In this document: piece after piece, positions 12,201-22,575 of the stretch
Numbering within the stretch: position 1 is the first letter of the stretch
Layout: the number at the start of each line of letters is the position of its first letter
Source: Taeniopygia guttata
Taxonomy: Eukaryota; Chordata; Aves; Passeriformes; Estrildidae
DNA length: 64,000 nucleotides
Assembly (NCBI RefSeq): GCF_048771995.1
Contig: NC_133024.1
Location: 25,312,001 to 25,376,000 of the forward strand
Direction of reading: 5' to 3'
Made by a program: the position numbers and the translations under genes
The notes under the pieces: model-generated
Seen by the model: only the letters and a program-made list of their open reading frames with translations
Databases searched by the model: none
Told to the model about the DNA's origin: nothing

Positions 12201-15200
12201 TTAGTAAGTTGTATTTTCATGGGGCGCTGGCATTGTGCCAGCGTCAAACCATGACAACCTCCTACTTTTAAATAACTCCAAGTGGCTCTAGAAGAATTGC
12301 AAGATCACTGCCATGGCAGACAGGAACATAGACAAAAGCACTTTGGTATTGAGTTCAAGTTACACTTGCATTTAGAAATTGATTTTGGTCCACAGTAGCT
12401 TGTAACTTTTTACTCCTATGTTGAAGGAAGGGCATGGTTAAGACACAAATGAGGTCTCGCATTAAAGCAGGATTCCCAATCTGCACCATGTAAAACCTGC
12501 CTTTAAACAGTAGCTATGCATGGTCAAACAAAAATTTCAGATGTAAACTCCTCAAGCTAACTGATTCCAAGTGACAGCTAGTATTCTGGGTTTTATCTTT
12601 TTTTTTTTTTATTCCTAAATGGCATCAGTTTGAGGACCCACCAATTCCTATATCCTGACAGACAGAATGTCAGCTAGGCCTACCTTTCCCACTGGTAAAA
12701 GACAGTGCTCTTCAGCTCTTCTGCCACACTACAGAAACACAGACTTTCTCTAACAGCACAATGAACACAAGCAATAGAAACTCACTTCTGTGTGCTTGGC
12801 TAGAGAACTACACACACATCTCCTCTATGCATTACTTTCTATGGAATATCCCATTTGTTTGCAATTTACCCGTGGAAACACTTTTCTCACACCACTGGAG
12901 TTGCAACTTCTTGTTGTCTGTACCTACACGGTCACCTTTCCCAGGCACAGGGTAAGCTATCAACCCCCACATCTTGTCAACATAACCTAGCTGCTTTCTT
13001 TGTATTCTACCCTGTTCAGGCAGATTTGAACATTTTACTTGAGCATCTCTTTCCACCCATCTCAATTAATGATTTCCAGAAGAAAAAACAACTCAAACTC
13101 CAGACTTTGAGACTGGAGATCAAAAGATTGCAAGACCCTGGGTAGGGTGGAACATTATTTTGATCTGACAAAGCCTGGAGTCTTGTTAGAGACCTTTGTT
13201 TCATAAAGACAATTTCCAGAAGCACATATTCCTCAAGAATATGTGCCTAAGGACCTATGGTATTCCTAGTATGGAGAAAAACTCCCTGCTCTTCCCACTG
13301 TGAAATTCTACCTCTTAGTAGCTTTGGCTCACAGACACAACCAGGCTGTGGTGCCTTGAGATCAGCATAAGCCAAACCACAGTGGCTCTTGACAAGAGCC
13401 TTCAGCAAGGACAGCAGCTACTTGCTGGGCCCTGAGAACACAAGCAAGGACAGCCACCACTGCTCAGCCAACCACTCATAACTTCTTGCATTTGGGTGTT
13501 GATGCAGGTAAATGCTCCATGTCTTTATTCTCTTTCAGTTAGTCATAAGTGCTAGGCTGGAGTTATGAGAGCAAAGTTGTTGCTTCTTCAAGTCTAGGAG
13601 TGAGACTGAAAGGTAAGCAGAGCTGAAAAAATCCCACATTTTCTCTCCACAGGTTCTGCATGGCACAGCGGGGCAGCGCTGTCTTCAGCACACTCTCTTC
13701 ATGCTGGCTGGTGGAACAAAATCTTATCAGCAAGCAGCTGATAAGCTCCTCCCATTCAGGGCTCCCAGCAACAGAACAAGGAAAAGGTGTTTCCTCAAGG
13801 ATAACAGTCATCTCCCACCTTAAAACATCCAATCTCTGGGTTTATTTCCATGATTCACTGGTCTATTGAAAATGTGAAGTCTCCCACGCAGTGTCGTCAG
13901 CTTCCTTTTTTCAAAGAAATCATACAGAAACATTGCAGAAGCTCATAACCACGCATTTTTGAGCTTCTGGAAAAGCATGTGTCATCATGTTTTCTAAATT
14001 CCTGAGAAACCCTTCCCCATCTTTTCTACTTCATTTTATATGGAAACATATTTCCTATTCCACAATGGCGAGCAAAGAGGGAGAAGTGACAACCAAACAC
14101 TCTCTCAACACACTCTTTTTGGAAGGTTAGAACTGCCTTTCCTTTCATTTCTCTGCCTTCTCCCTCTCTTCTTATTGCAGCCTATTCCAAGATAAAATTC
14201 ACACAACAGAATAGTGCAGTGCTAAGGCCTCCAGTAGCCTCTACAGAAACCATCAGACTACCAGCTCCTGTATCTCCTAAAACCCACTCCAAATTCCTTC
14301 TTATGCCAAGTCTTTGTGTTCTTTCCTTCCAGTCAAACCACATGCTCAAAGTGGCACAGATGAAGAGGAGTTAACATTGTGTGGGCAAAGCCTCTCCTGC
14401 AAACCACCAGCTCGCCCTGTCTACAACATCTTCTGCTCCCACTTCTCCAGCAGCCAGACCCACACAACTCAGCACAACTCAGTGCTGTACTTGGGTTTTA
14501 ATACTCCCCAGACTAATTCTGACTCTTTCAGCATTTTAGCAGGCTAAAGTGATCCATATTCAGTTCAGACTAAATAGAAGTTAATACTCCATTTACCAGC
14601 AATAAATGCTTAATTACTGTATTTGTCTACCTAGCTTGACTTGCTTCACTATTTTTCTTGGAGCAGACCTAAAGCCTAGTTACTTTGGAGAACATCTGTA
14701 AGCTAAGCCCTTTTTATTTTTAATGCTGTCATTAATATTTTTGGTCTCAAATACCTATTTGAAATGCACATAGGTATATATTAGGTCTATACAGGCAGCA
14801 GCTATGCTTTCCTATTACCATTAAGACACTAACATGCTACCTGCTGAGACTGGGTGGAAAAGCCCTTACTAATAAGTTTATGGCAAGGAGCTATTTGCTT
14901 CAGGAGTAGGACTTTCTAAAGAGTAGATTTTTCTTTTAATTGTTGGAACTTCCCAACTACCCCTCTTCATCTTTTTTAGAATTTTGAATTTCCCCAGCAA
15001 CTGCAACCAGCAGACAATTATGTTCCCTCCTAAGCCTCAAAACCACAAGGTGCAGAAAACCCTGAAATAAATGTTCAGTCCAGAAGGACTATGAGAATAT
15101 TCACCAGCCATAGTCCTCTGAATCCCCCCACAGGCCACAAATCAACCCAATTCCCAAATTCCAGTGAGAAAGCACTTAGAGCCATGGTGTAAAAGCACAG

Positions 15201-18200
15201 GCAAAAGCTACAGTCAGGAGAGAGAGAACACAGATGACCATAAGCTGTAGCAGCAGCCCAGGCTGTTGCAAGACAAAATCAGATTTGTGTAGGAATGAAT
15301 GCAAATCCTACATGTAACATCCAAATCAGAGGTGTTCTCCTGCACCCTGCAGCACACTCAGAGATGTGTGTGTTGTTCTCCTGGACAATATGGGACTTCA
15401 TCTACAGAGCTCTACACATCAGCAAAGGCAGGACCCAAGGGTGGCACCTACCTAGAGGCCTGGGTCTCTCCCTACCGCAAAATCCATACCTTCAGACATA
15501 TCCCTCAGCAAGGGCCCAACAACAGGCAGCATTCCCATATAGAGGCTATCCAGTCATTTTTAAACTATGCTGGTGACCAAAAGCATGACTTACCTATTCT
15601 TCCTTCCCCCTTTGTTTGTCTGCCTGTTCCTGCGGTGGAACAGGCATGCAGAGAGTACAATCTGCCGACATGTTGTACTTCACACACATCCCCACTCCAA
15701 CTAATGAAACAACAAAAAACCACAGAAGGACTGCAATTTCTGGATGCGACTCACTGTGGGAACACCAGTGCTCGTACATGGAATGGAGCAGATGTGAGCA
15801 AAATGTGGAAGAACAAGAGTGAGAGCATAGAGGAGGGGCAGGCACTGATGTCTCTTCTGTGATGACCAGTGATAGGACCCAAAAGAACAGCCTGAAGCTG
15901 GTCAAGAGAAGCTTAGGTTGGATATTAGAAAAAGGTTCTTCACCCAGAAGGTGGTTGGGCACTGGAACAGGCCAGGGAGGGAGAGGACTGGGAATCACCA
16001 CTTTTAGCACTGGTAAAATATTATGAAGGATCATTGAGTGCTGCAGATTACTCATTATTTACAGTTTCTAGGCTTTGCTTAGGGGCAGAACTGACTTGCA
16101 TTTAAACCTGCCTTGAATTATAAAAAAAAGCAGTTGTTTGAAAGCGGTCCAGAGACACTGGACCAGGTTGCCCAGAGAACGGATGCCCCATCGCTGGCAG
16201 TGTTCAAGGCCAGTCTGGATGGCACACTGAGCAATCTGGTCTAGTGGAAGATGTCCCTACCCATAGCAGAGGGTTAGAACTGGATGATCATTATGGTCTC
16301 CTCCAACTCAAATCATTCTATGATTCCAAATCGTCTGGTCACTTATTCCAAATCCTCTGGTCACTTCCTATGCTGTACAAGTACATCTTCATGTAGGCGT
16401 TGTGATCAACAGCACTGAGAAAATAATCTGTCTTGGTAACTCTTTCCTTCAGTCGGGTTCATTTTCAGACAGATCATCTTTGCAGTTCTACTTATAAAGT
16501 AGAAACTGATGCCATGGACAGGAACTGTTCTCAACCTGTGGCAACACCAGCTTAAACAGACACCAAATTACACCCTGTGTCTCTTACAAACCCTGTATCA
16601 GCCAGCCAGCCTGCCCATTGTCACGCTACCCTGAACATGGCCAAAAAGTTCTCCTGAGGCTGAGAACAGATAGGAGGACCAGTAAGGAAAAAAAAAAAAC
16701 AAAAATAAACAAATTTACATCTATTTTTTATGAAAACCTTTAACACACCCAGGATCAAGGGAGTCTGTGTATGTAATCCAGAGATAATCTTGGCTTTCTA
16801 AAGTCTAAAACCATTAATTACAGTAAGGCAAGAAACTATCTGAAAAAATTTTCACTCTGTTCATTCTGTAGTGTTAAATAGCAATGGCAAAAAATTTGGT
16901 TTTGTTTTAATATGACATAACAACCTCAGCTCTTGTCAAGAGTTTTTAAGCAGAGGGCAAAGATTTAGTTTGACTTTTTTTTTTTCCCCTCTGTGTGAGG
17001 AATTTATAACTGATTATAATTCCTCTGTTTATTCAGGAGGAGAAAAAAAGACAGGACATTTAAAAATAGTAAGAAAAACAAGCAAGCCCAAACTTGTTGA
17101 ACTGCCTAATGACATAGACACAAAAATCCATATTGAGAGAAATTTGGTTTCTATTAAAGGAGGATGTTATGATACTTGCAGCCACAATTACCCTCTCCAG
17201 CTGTCCAAGCACCATCAGCTCTTCCTTTCAATTGCAAGTTCTTTGGAACCTGAAATATTTTTTCTCTAGGCAAATCTATAGCACGTGGATTGAGATGTGC
17301 AGAGTAGTGGCAGCATGCCAGCTTAAGTAATGCAAGGTAACAAAGTGCCTCGCCTCACAAAAGAAGTTACAGGAAGATACTCAGTTAGATCATGCCTTAG
17401 TCACACTCATTTAGAAATCTCAGCAAAAGCGCTGGAGGTGAGATAAGAAATTGCAGCTAAGGCTTAACATGGGCAGACTCGTGCAGGTGCGCGGTGTCCC
17501 GGCTTCTGCACCGGTCCTCCCTGCACACCGGGACCCACAGCGCTCTCTTACAGAACTGGATCTCTCTATATCAATTAAATAAAGCAAATTGAAGACCTCA
17601 GGAATAGTATGAGGAGGAAATTGCAGGGAGTTGCTCCGAACTCCGAGCAGCAGAGAAGTTCCTTTTTAAACAGGGAGATACAATAGCTCCTATTTTAGGC
17701 ACATTCAGGAAACTCCCAAAGCAAAAAAAAAAAACAACCACAAAAACAAAAACCAAAAACAAAAACCCAAAAAAATCGAAAGTCAGAAGAAATCCATTAT
17801 ACATTACAAGATCTTCATAGATTAAATCATGCTTTTTTCTCATGTTCACAGCCCAGTGCAAGGGCTATGCGTGTAAGGATTATGCTCCTATGGCACAGTG
17901 GTGGCATTTGGATTAAGAAGGCCTTTGACTACAATTTCAACAGTAATCATTATTTGTTGATAGCTATCATTTAAGTTAATAGAAATCATTTACTTATACC
18001 CCAACAATCTTACACACCCCAAGCTTCCCGTTAACACAAGTTTGAAACTAACGGGGCGCAGGAGCCTGCCGCCACTAGGGCGGGCAGCTCCCGAAGGTGC
18101 AGACGGCCGGTGTACAGGCTGACACACAGCTCTGGTTTTAGGCGGGGGACGGAAGCAGCGGCTCGGTTGTGCCCGCCGCCCCCGGGCAGGGCAGCGAGCG

Positions 18201-18498
18201 GGCAGCCGGGGACAGTGGCCGGGGCAGCCACTGTCGCAGGGCTCCTCAGGGGCTGGCGGCGGCTGCGGCAGCTCCCGGGCACCTCGGCACCCCGAACCCC
18301 TGCCCCGGAGCAAGCCCGTCCGAACGGCCGGGGGTGCCCCGCTCCCGCTGTCCTGGGCGGCACGGAGGGAGTGAGGGAGTGAGGGAGTGAGGGAGTGAGG
18401 GAGGAAGAAAAGCGAAGGAGCCGGGAAGGGTCCCCACCGCGCTCTCACAGCTTACCCAGGAGGGGCGAAAGGCACAGGAGCGAAGCCAGCCGCCACAT
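217..18498 (-). CDS. CD58: CD58-like (LFA-3 / CD2-family) cell-adhesion receptor, 10 coding exons
   Basis: Coding exons, 5' to 3' on the minus strand: 18456-18498, 9681-9974, 8775-9029, 6688-6780, 5212-5274, 4976-5032, 1967-2035, 1391-1414, 995-1063, 217-275. All junctions are GT-AG and phase 1, giving 341 residues. Residues 1-14 open a signal peptide (MWRLASLLCL). Residues 15-112 are an IgV-like domain with WKKNKDKVVEWE and SLTIVNLQKGDAGTYELQY, close to CD58's WKKQKDKV and SLTIYNL; as in the CD2 family it lacks the B-F disulfide. It has a lone Cys19. Residues 113-197 are the second Ig domain, starting DSLPKPKISC, with four Cys. Residues 206-226 span the membrane after SQKRHRYYLI, which recalls human SRHRYALI. 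Five N-glycosylation sequons lie outside. By family knowledge it is a ligand for CD2 on T and NK cells. The tail (229-341) is long, polar and has no ITSM. CD48 is the main alternative, but the membrane span and alignment favour CD58. The 3' UTR runs off the window. Confidence 0.85.
1391..1414 (-). CDS. CD58: 24-nt microexon of the CD58-like cytoplasmic tail
   Basis: This short exon is bounded by an AG acceptor (atgcag, reading the minus strand) and a strong donor (gtaagt). It adds eight codons in phase 1-1 and reads DGHDMNEG across the junction. It shares DMNE with the exon at 1967-2035 (RDMNEKEN), including the 11 nt GATATGAATGA. The polypyrimidine tract is weak, so the exon is the least certain of the ten. 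Skipping it keeps the frame. Confidence 0.55.
1446..1902 (+). repeat. CR1 LINE 3' fragment
   Basis: The sequence matches the remembered avian CR1 3' region. It starts near 'gagagcatccaaaggagggc', passes through 'gaggagtggctgag' and 'ttcagcctggagga', and ends in the tandem 'attctatgattctatga' typical of CR1 3' ends. It is 5'-truncated and diverged. It sits in a CD58-like intron about 30 bp from the microexon at 1391-1414. Confidence 0.85.
5757..6310 (+). repeat. Old CR1 LINE fragment
   Basis: It carries diverged CR1 blocks in the expected order: 'ttcagaaagcttgcaggtgacatc', 'gacatgctggaaagcaggct', 'gggggctgggctctgcatgg', 'aagctcaacattacgcagaaaaatgtgcccttgcag', 'gggacaccacacgtggagcac'. It lacks the CR1 3' tail. 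It lies in the intron between the membrane-span exon (6688-6780) and the first tail exon (5212-5274). Confidence 0.75.
7084..8024 (+). mobile_element. Songbird endogenous retrovirus LTR (solo, fossil)
   Basis: The stretch runs from 'tgtattgggtttgc' to 'tcaacccagcaca'. Its body is a run of loosely repeated 'ggagcccacactggagcag' units, and an AATAAA (in 'ggcaataaattaaac') lies near 7841. I recognise this arrangement as a common passerine LTR. No internal retroviral genes flank it and no clear target-site duplication is visible, so it is a solo or end-degraded LTR. It lies in a CD58-like intron. The family name is uncertain. Confidence 0.7.
8034..8130 (-). mobile_element. LTR-end fragment related to the 10867-12256 LTR
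   Basis: The first 34 bases (tgtcatggtttgatattggt and on) match the reverse complement of the 3' end of the LTR at 10867-12256, differing almost only by transitions. It is therefore an older, minus-strand copy of the same family. Its far boundary is unclear; the coordinates give only the part I can align by eye. Confidence 0.5.
10867..12256 (+). mobile_element. Solo LTR with palindromic ends and 5-bp target duplication
   Basis: It begins TGTCATGGTTTGACAC and ends GCGTCAAACCATGACA, an inverted pair matching at 15 of 16 positions. It is flanked on both sides by ACCTC (10862-10866 and 12257-12261), a 5-bp target-site duplication. A (TAG)n run and AATAAA lie near 12107-12136, as expected for an LTR poly(A) region. 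No internal retroviral region is present. The 5-bp duplication suggests ERVL- or ERV1-type integration. The identical duplications and modest decay suggest a fairly recent insertion. It lies in intron 1 of the CD58-like gene. Confidence 0.85.
12262..15877. other. Intron 1 of the CD58-like gene, no gene recognised
   Basis: This is non-coding, mostly AT-rich sequence inside the 8.5-kb first intron. Open frames here, including the 187-codon one at 15299-15862, show no recognisable domain and end in the CR1 fragment. A run of T lies near 12598-12610. Confidence 0.6.
15878..16327 (+). repeat. CR1 LINE 3' pieces, interrupted
   Basis: Two CR1 blocks are present: 15878-16005 ('aggttggatattagaaaaaggttcttcacccag', 'gggcactggaacagg') and 16150-16327 ('gaccaggttgcccagagaac', 'gtgttcaaggccagtctggatgg', 'ccaactcaaatcattctatgattcc'). 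About 145 bp of unrelated AT-rich sequence separates them. They could be one element with an insertion or two abutting fragments. They lie in intron 1 of the CD58-like gene. Confidence 0.75.
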
Positions 18499-18690
18499 GG
18501 ATGCCCACACGACCGCTGCTTGAGACGGAGAGCGAGCCCCAGCGGCGGCCGCGCCCCGTCCCGCCCCACAGCCGGCGGCAGCTTCCGCTGGGAGGCCCCC
18601 GGGGCGCTGCGGCTGGGAGCTCCGGACGGTGAGGAAGAGGGGTTTCGGCTCCTGTGCCGCGTCGGATGCCATACATGGCCTTGGAGTGCC
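18040..18690. promoter_or_regulatory. CpG island promoter of the CD58-like gene
   Basis: A GC- and CpG-rich stretch surrounds the first coding exon (18456-18498), in strong contrast to the AT-rich flanks. It contains several GC-box-like runs. The transcription start on the minus strand probably lies between 18500 and 18690. Unusually for a lymphoid adhesion gene, no TATA box is obvious. This is inferred from composition only. Confidence 0.6.
18365..18403. repeat. 8-bp tandem repeat (GAGGGAGT)n
   Basis: About 4.9 near-perfect copies of GAGGGAGT lie in the first intron, just downstream of exon 1 of the CD58-like gene and inside the CpG island. Its length is likely to vary between individuals. 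Confidence 0.85.
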
Positions 18691-20490
18691 ACCGAAGGGG
18701 GTTTGTGGTTTGTGGGGCGCGACTTCTGGCGACGGAAGTTGTCGCGTTGCTCTTACCTCGGGGAGGTTCAGCTCGGATGACTGAAAACCTGAAAGTGAAT
18801 CAGTTTAGTGGGGAGTGGGAGCCACACAGATTAGGTGAAGGACGAATTTCAGCAGGTGGCACGCAGCTCGCCACCTCCGAAAATGATCACGGAATAGTTT
18901 GGGTCAGTTGCAACCCCTCTGCCATGGGCAGGGACAGCTCCAGCCCGTTTTACTCCCTGGAGCCTCCTGGTGTTTTTTGTTTTATGCTCACAAAAATGTC
19001 CACTGTTCTCTTCGAGGGACACCTGGTAATATCTCCTTTTGAGGGGTGGGCTCAAGGCTAAGCCTGGCTATGCTCTCCTGTTCCACCCAGGATGAGGTTG
19101 ATCTCTGGGGGAGGGGAGTGAAGGAAAAGAAACAGAACAGAAACCAACTCTGACTTCGAGGGGTGTTCTTTGGCACCAGCTGCTAAGCAGCCCATTCACA
19201 AAACTGAAACACACTTAGATTCTCTTTCATGAATGACCGGTCTCTTGACACTGCTGAGTGTTTTTGAGGAAGAAAGGGAAAACCACGACAGTCTGGAAAA
19301 TGTAAGTACTTAGCAGCTATTGAAAAATTGCTACTCTGACAAATATTCCAGTGACAGCTGTGAGTGAGCTTTCCTCTCATGGCAGTGAGTTGCTGTGAGT
19401 GGATGTTTCAAAACTTCTTTGCCTGCATCTCACTCCCCTGTTCATTGCCCCAGCTGAGAAGAGTCCAGCTGCAGACCTTGCAGCCCCAAAGCATGCTCAG
19501 CTCCCAGCAGCTTGTCTGTCTGTCCTGGGGAACACCAGCACAGCACAGTGCTGTGAGGGAGGCTCTCACCACAGGTTTATCTCGCAGTCAGATTTCTCCC
19601 AGTACACTTGGCCCCCGCACTCACTGATGAGCAGCCATGTCGGGCTATTCACCATCCTTTGAGAGACTTCAGCTTTGCACTTCACATAACACAATCAGAA
19701 AAATAATTGTCAGCCATGGATATCTCTAAGCAGAGGTCCTACCAGAATAAATACTGCAGTTATTCCAACTCTGAGGGATTTTTCCTGCTCCTTCTAGGAG
19801 CTACTCTAAGCTCCTTTGACTCATCACTGAAGGCTGCAGCACGAGCTGGAATGACACTGCATCTTGAGCTGAGTAATGCTGTCTCATTCAGTTGTTACTA
19901 AACCAGAATAATACTGATTCTTTCTCTATAGCTCTGTTGTAATGCCATGACATGTAACTCGCTTACAAACAGAGACAGGCACATCCCATAAATTTCTTCT
20001 GCTCAGTGACAGCTTGGAGCCTTTCTGTCCCTCGGTAACCTTTGTCCCCTGTGTTCTTAATCTCTGACAAGTGTCAAAGGGAGCTCCCTACCCTGTAAAG
20101 GCTCCAAGTCACAGTGTTTACACCAGAAATATAACATGGCCATCTTCCTGCAGCACTCTCATGGCAGAAGCACATGTTCTTGTCCTCTTGTCAGGTAAAG
20201 TGTCCTCCCAAGATGCCAGAGGCTTTGGATTGAATCTTGTTGCTGAGAGGATGCTTGCACATTACAGCTTTCCTGTAGGTCATGAAATCTTCGAGGTTAG
20301 GAGAGAGAAATCCAAAGTAGACGGTTTCACTTTGAAACAGGTTATTTTAGGATGGAAGGAACCACAGGTGGTCACCCACATGCACTCAAGGCAGACCCAT
20401 GTTCTTCCTACTGAGCTGCTCCACATTGTACAAGATGATTTACGGCTTTATAGGGCAGAGAAACAGAGAGAAACTTGAACTGGAGGCTGG

Positions 20491-21055
20491 TGCCTGAAGC
20501 GATATGCGGAATAAATAAATAGACTCCACAACTCAATGTAGTTATGAAGTGGGTATGTATGGCAGCGCCTGGCACAAGTGAGATAACTCTCCGAAATCTT
20601 GTGCCCCGAGCTGAAGTTTGCCCCCAACTTTATTCACAAAGGTGTTCCATATGCAATACATTACACAACTTTTCTATGCATATTCAACCCCTGGCCCCGC
20701 CTGTCTTCACTTCTCATGCTAAATAGGTCCACGCCCTTCTGGGCATGCGTAGTTTTTTGTGGGGGCTTTTATGAGGGTCCCTGGTGGTCTTTGAACTATA
20801 AACCATCATCTTCCTCTGCATTGAACTTTTGAACTCTTCTCCTTTGCGCTTGCGCTTTTGGTCCTTTGCTCTCCTATCTGGATAAGTTCATCATCCTTGA
20901 CATGTTTGGAGACAGAGGGCTTCCTTGTCTGAAGTCTTGGCATTCCTGGTCCTTTCCGGTATTTGTCTTTTTGCAAGAAGCTTTAAAGATCTTTGTTTTT
21001 CTTTCCTATGCCTTTCTGTGCAGAGGTTTCTTAAAATTCAACACATGATTCTACA
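20491..21055 (-). mobile_element. ERVK-like LTR, minus strand (solo, fossil)
   Basis: Read on the minus strand it starts 'tgtagaatcatgtgttgaat', has AATAAA near 20632 (in 'gtgaataaagttggg'), and ends about 145 bp later at 'catatcgcttcaggca', the layout of U3-R-U5. It resembles passerine ERVK LTRs from memory. No target-site duplication was found at these ends, so the borders are approximate. No internal region is seen. Confidence 0.55.
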
Positions 21056-22543
21056 AACATGATACATTAATTTTTGATACATTCATTTTGTTAGTTCAAG
21101 TGATCTCTGGAAAATCTTTCGTTTCATGCCCTCAACTAGGCTCTTCTACTTGGTAGTACATGGTAAGGATATATTCTTCCTTATACATACTTATACAGGC
21201 ATACCAGGTGGAAGATCCAGGAAGTACTCACAAAAGGCTCAGATGGCTGGTTTTCCTCCTTTCCTGACAGAGTACCCAAGCAGACTTGCCCCTGTTTTCC
21301 CTTCCTCAGTTGCCAAGACAATCTTTGATGTTTACTTCCTGCCCTGTCATTGCTAAGACACACCTCTGAAAGCAGGGAGGTCAAATTGCTTTTTTGTTGA
21401 GATGAGAACTAATCCTGGTTCCTCTGTCAGTCCTGGAAACAATACACAGGAGCCTGCATGCTTAACACAGAGCCATGGTTGCTACTTCACAGGCAAAGTA
21501 CAGGAGCTCTGAGACCAAGGGGGATCCAGAACTTAATGAACAGTGAGCTAAGCTCTGGGTGTATTTCATGCTCTTCTTTGAGTGCAAACCTCTCTCCACA
21601 GGGAGAAGTTTTAAATAGTCATCATTTGCTTAGCTCACACATAGTTTTCCCCAAGGTCTGGTGCTGCTACCCCAAATGCATTGTTTCCAGTATCAAAAAT
21701 TAGTTTTTCAGGCTAAGTGAATTTTCCTGTGATCAGATTTCCACTTGACCATTGGCTATTTGCAGTGCTTATATGCCTCTGCCAGCTGTTGCTTTGTGAG
21801 AGGAGACTCAACACTTTCAGCTGAGTTGGACACTTTCAGCATTGGCTTGAATGTGCAGACAGCATATTTTTAAAATTTTCTTTTTAATTAAAAGAATTTG
21901 TGCACTAAATCAAGCTTTTTGCTTTCACTATCCCTGACATTCTCAAGCAAATCACACTGTGCTTCATAACTGCGCTGTAAGGGACTGTTAAAAGAAATCT
22001 AAAGTGGTTTGGAAGTCTTTGCAACAGTGCTCCCATTGTCATTATAATCACTCCCATTGGGAAGCAAAATAAGTGGCATTAAGTTTCTGAATTAATATAA
22101 CTGTAATTACTCTGCAATTAAGTTCACAAGCAATAAAAAGAAAACCCTTTATATCAAAATAGCTTTACTTAGTAAGAGCATTTTAAGCACAGAGTAACTT
22201 GAGTGGCTTTTGCTGTTTGCATAAGGATTTGCCACGGTGTGCTGCTATAATAAAAAGAAAAAATCCAGGAATTAATTAATCTGAGAATTCAGATTTAGTA
22301 GACAATTTAAAAGACATTTCTTTTTTAAAAAACACCAGTTTTATGCATTTGCAAAATTGTTAAACACCAGGATGTTGTTTATCACCTCTGCAAATGCACA
22401 AAATAAAACCAAATCTGCAAATCTTGGCTAAAGTTTTGATTAATTCTAAGGCTGTAATAATGGTGCCTATTTATATTACATGGCATTTCAAAATTTCCAG
22501 AGGACTTGGCAAAGAAGGAATGGGCCTGTTGGAGTGCATAGGC

Positions 22544-22575
22544 TTTATCTTACAATCTGAGAATTGTAAGATAAA
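22544..22575. repeat. Perfect 13-bp inverted repeat (hairpin)
   Basis: TTTATCTTACAAT (22544-22556) and ATTGTAAGATAAA (22563-22575) are perfectly complementary and separated by a 6-nt loop, CTGAGA. Each arm contains a GATA-type core (CTTATC-like/GATAA). The stem is too short for a typical microRNA precursor. Confidence 0.8.

Noticed and set aside
15299-15862. 187-codon plus-strand open frame
   Set aside because: It is intronic, shows no domain, overlaps other open frames and runs into a CR1 fragment.
217-18498. Assignment as CD80
   Set aside because: The position would fit CD80, but domain 1 lacks the CD80 cysteine pair and the motifs match CD58/CD2 family members.
18110-18692. Several overlapping GC-rich open frames
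   Set aside because: They are by-products of the CpG island around exon 1 of the CD58-like gene; only the short MWRLASLL exon fits the gene.
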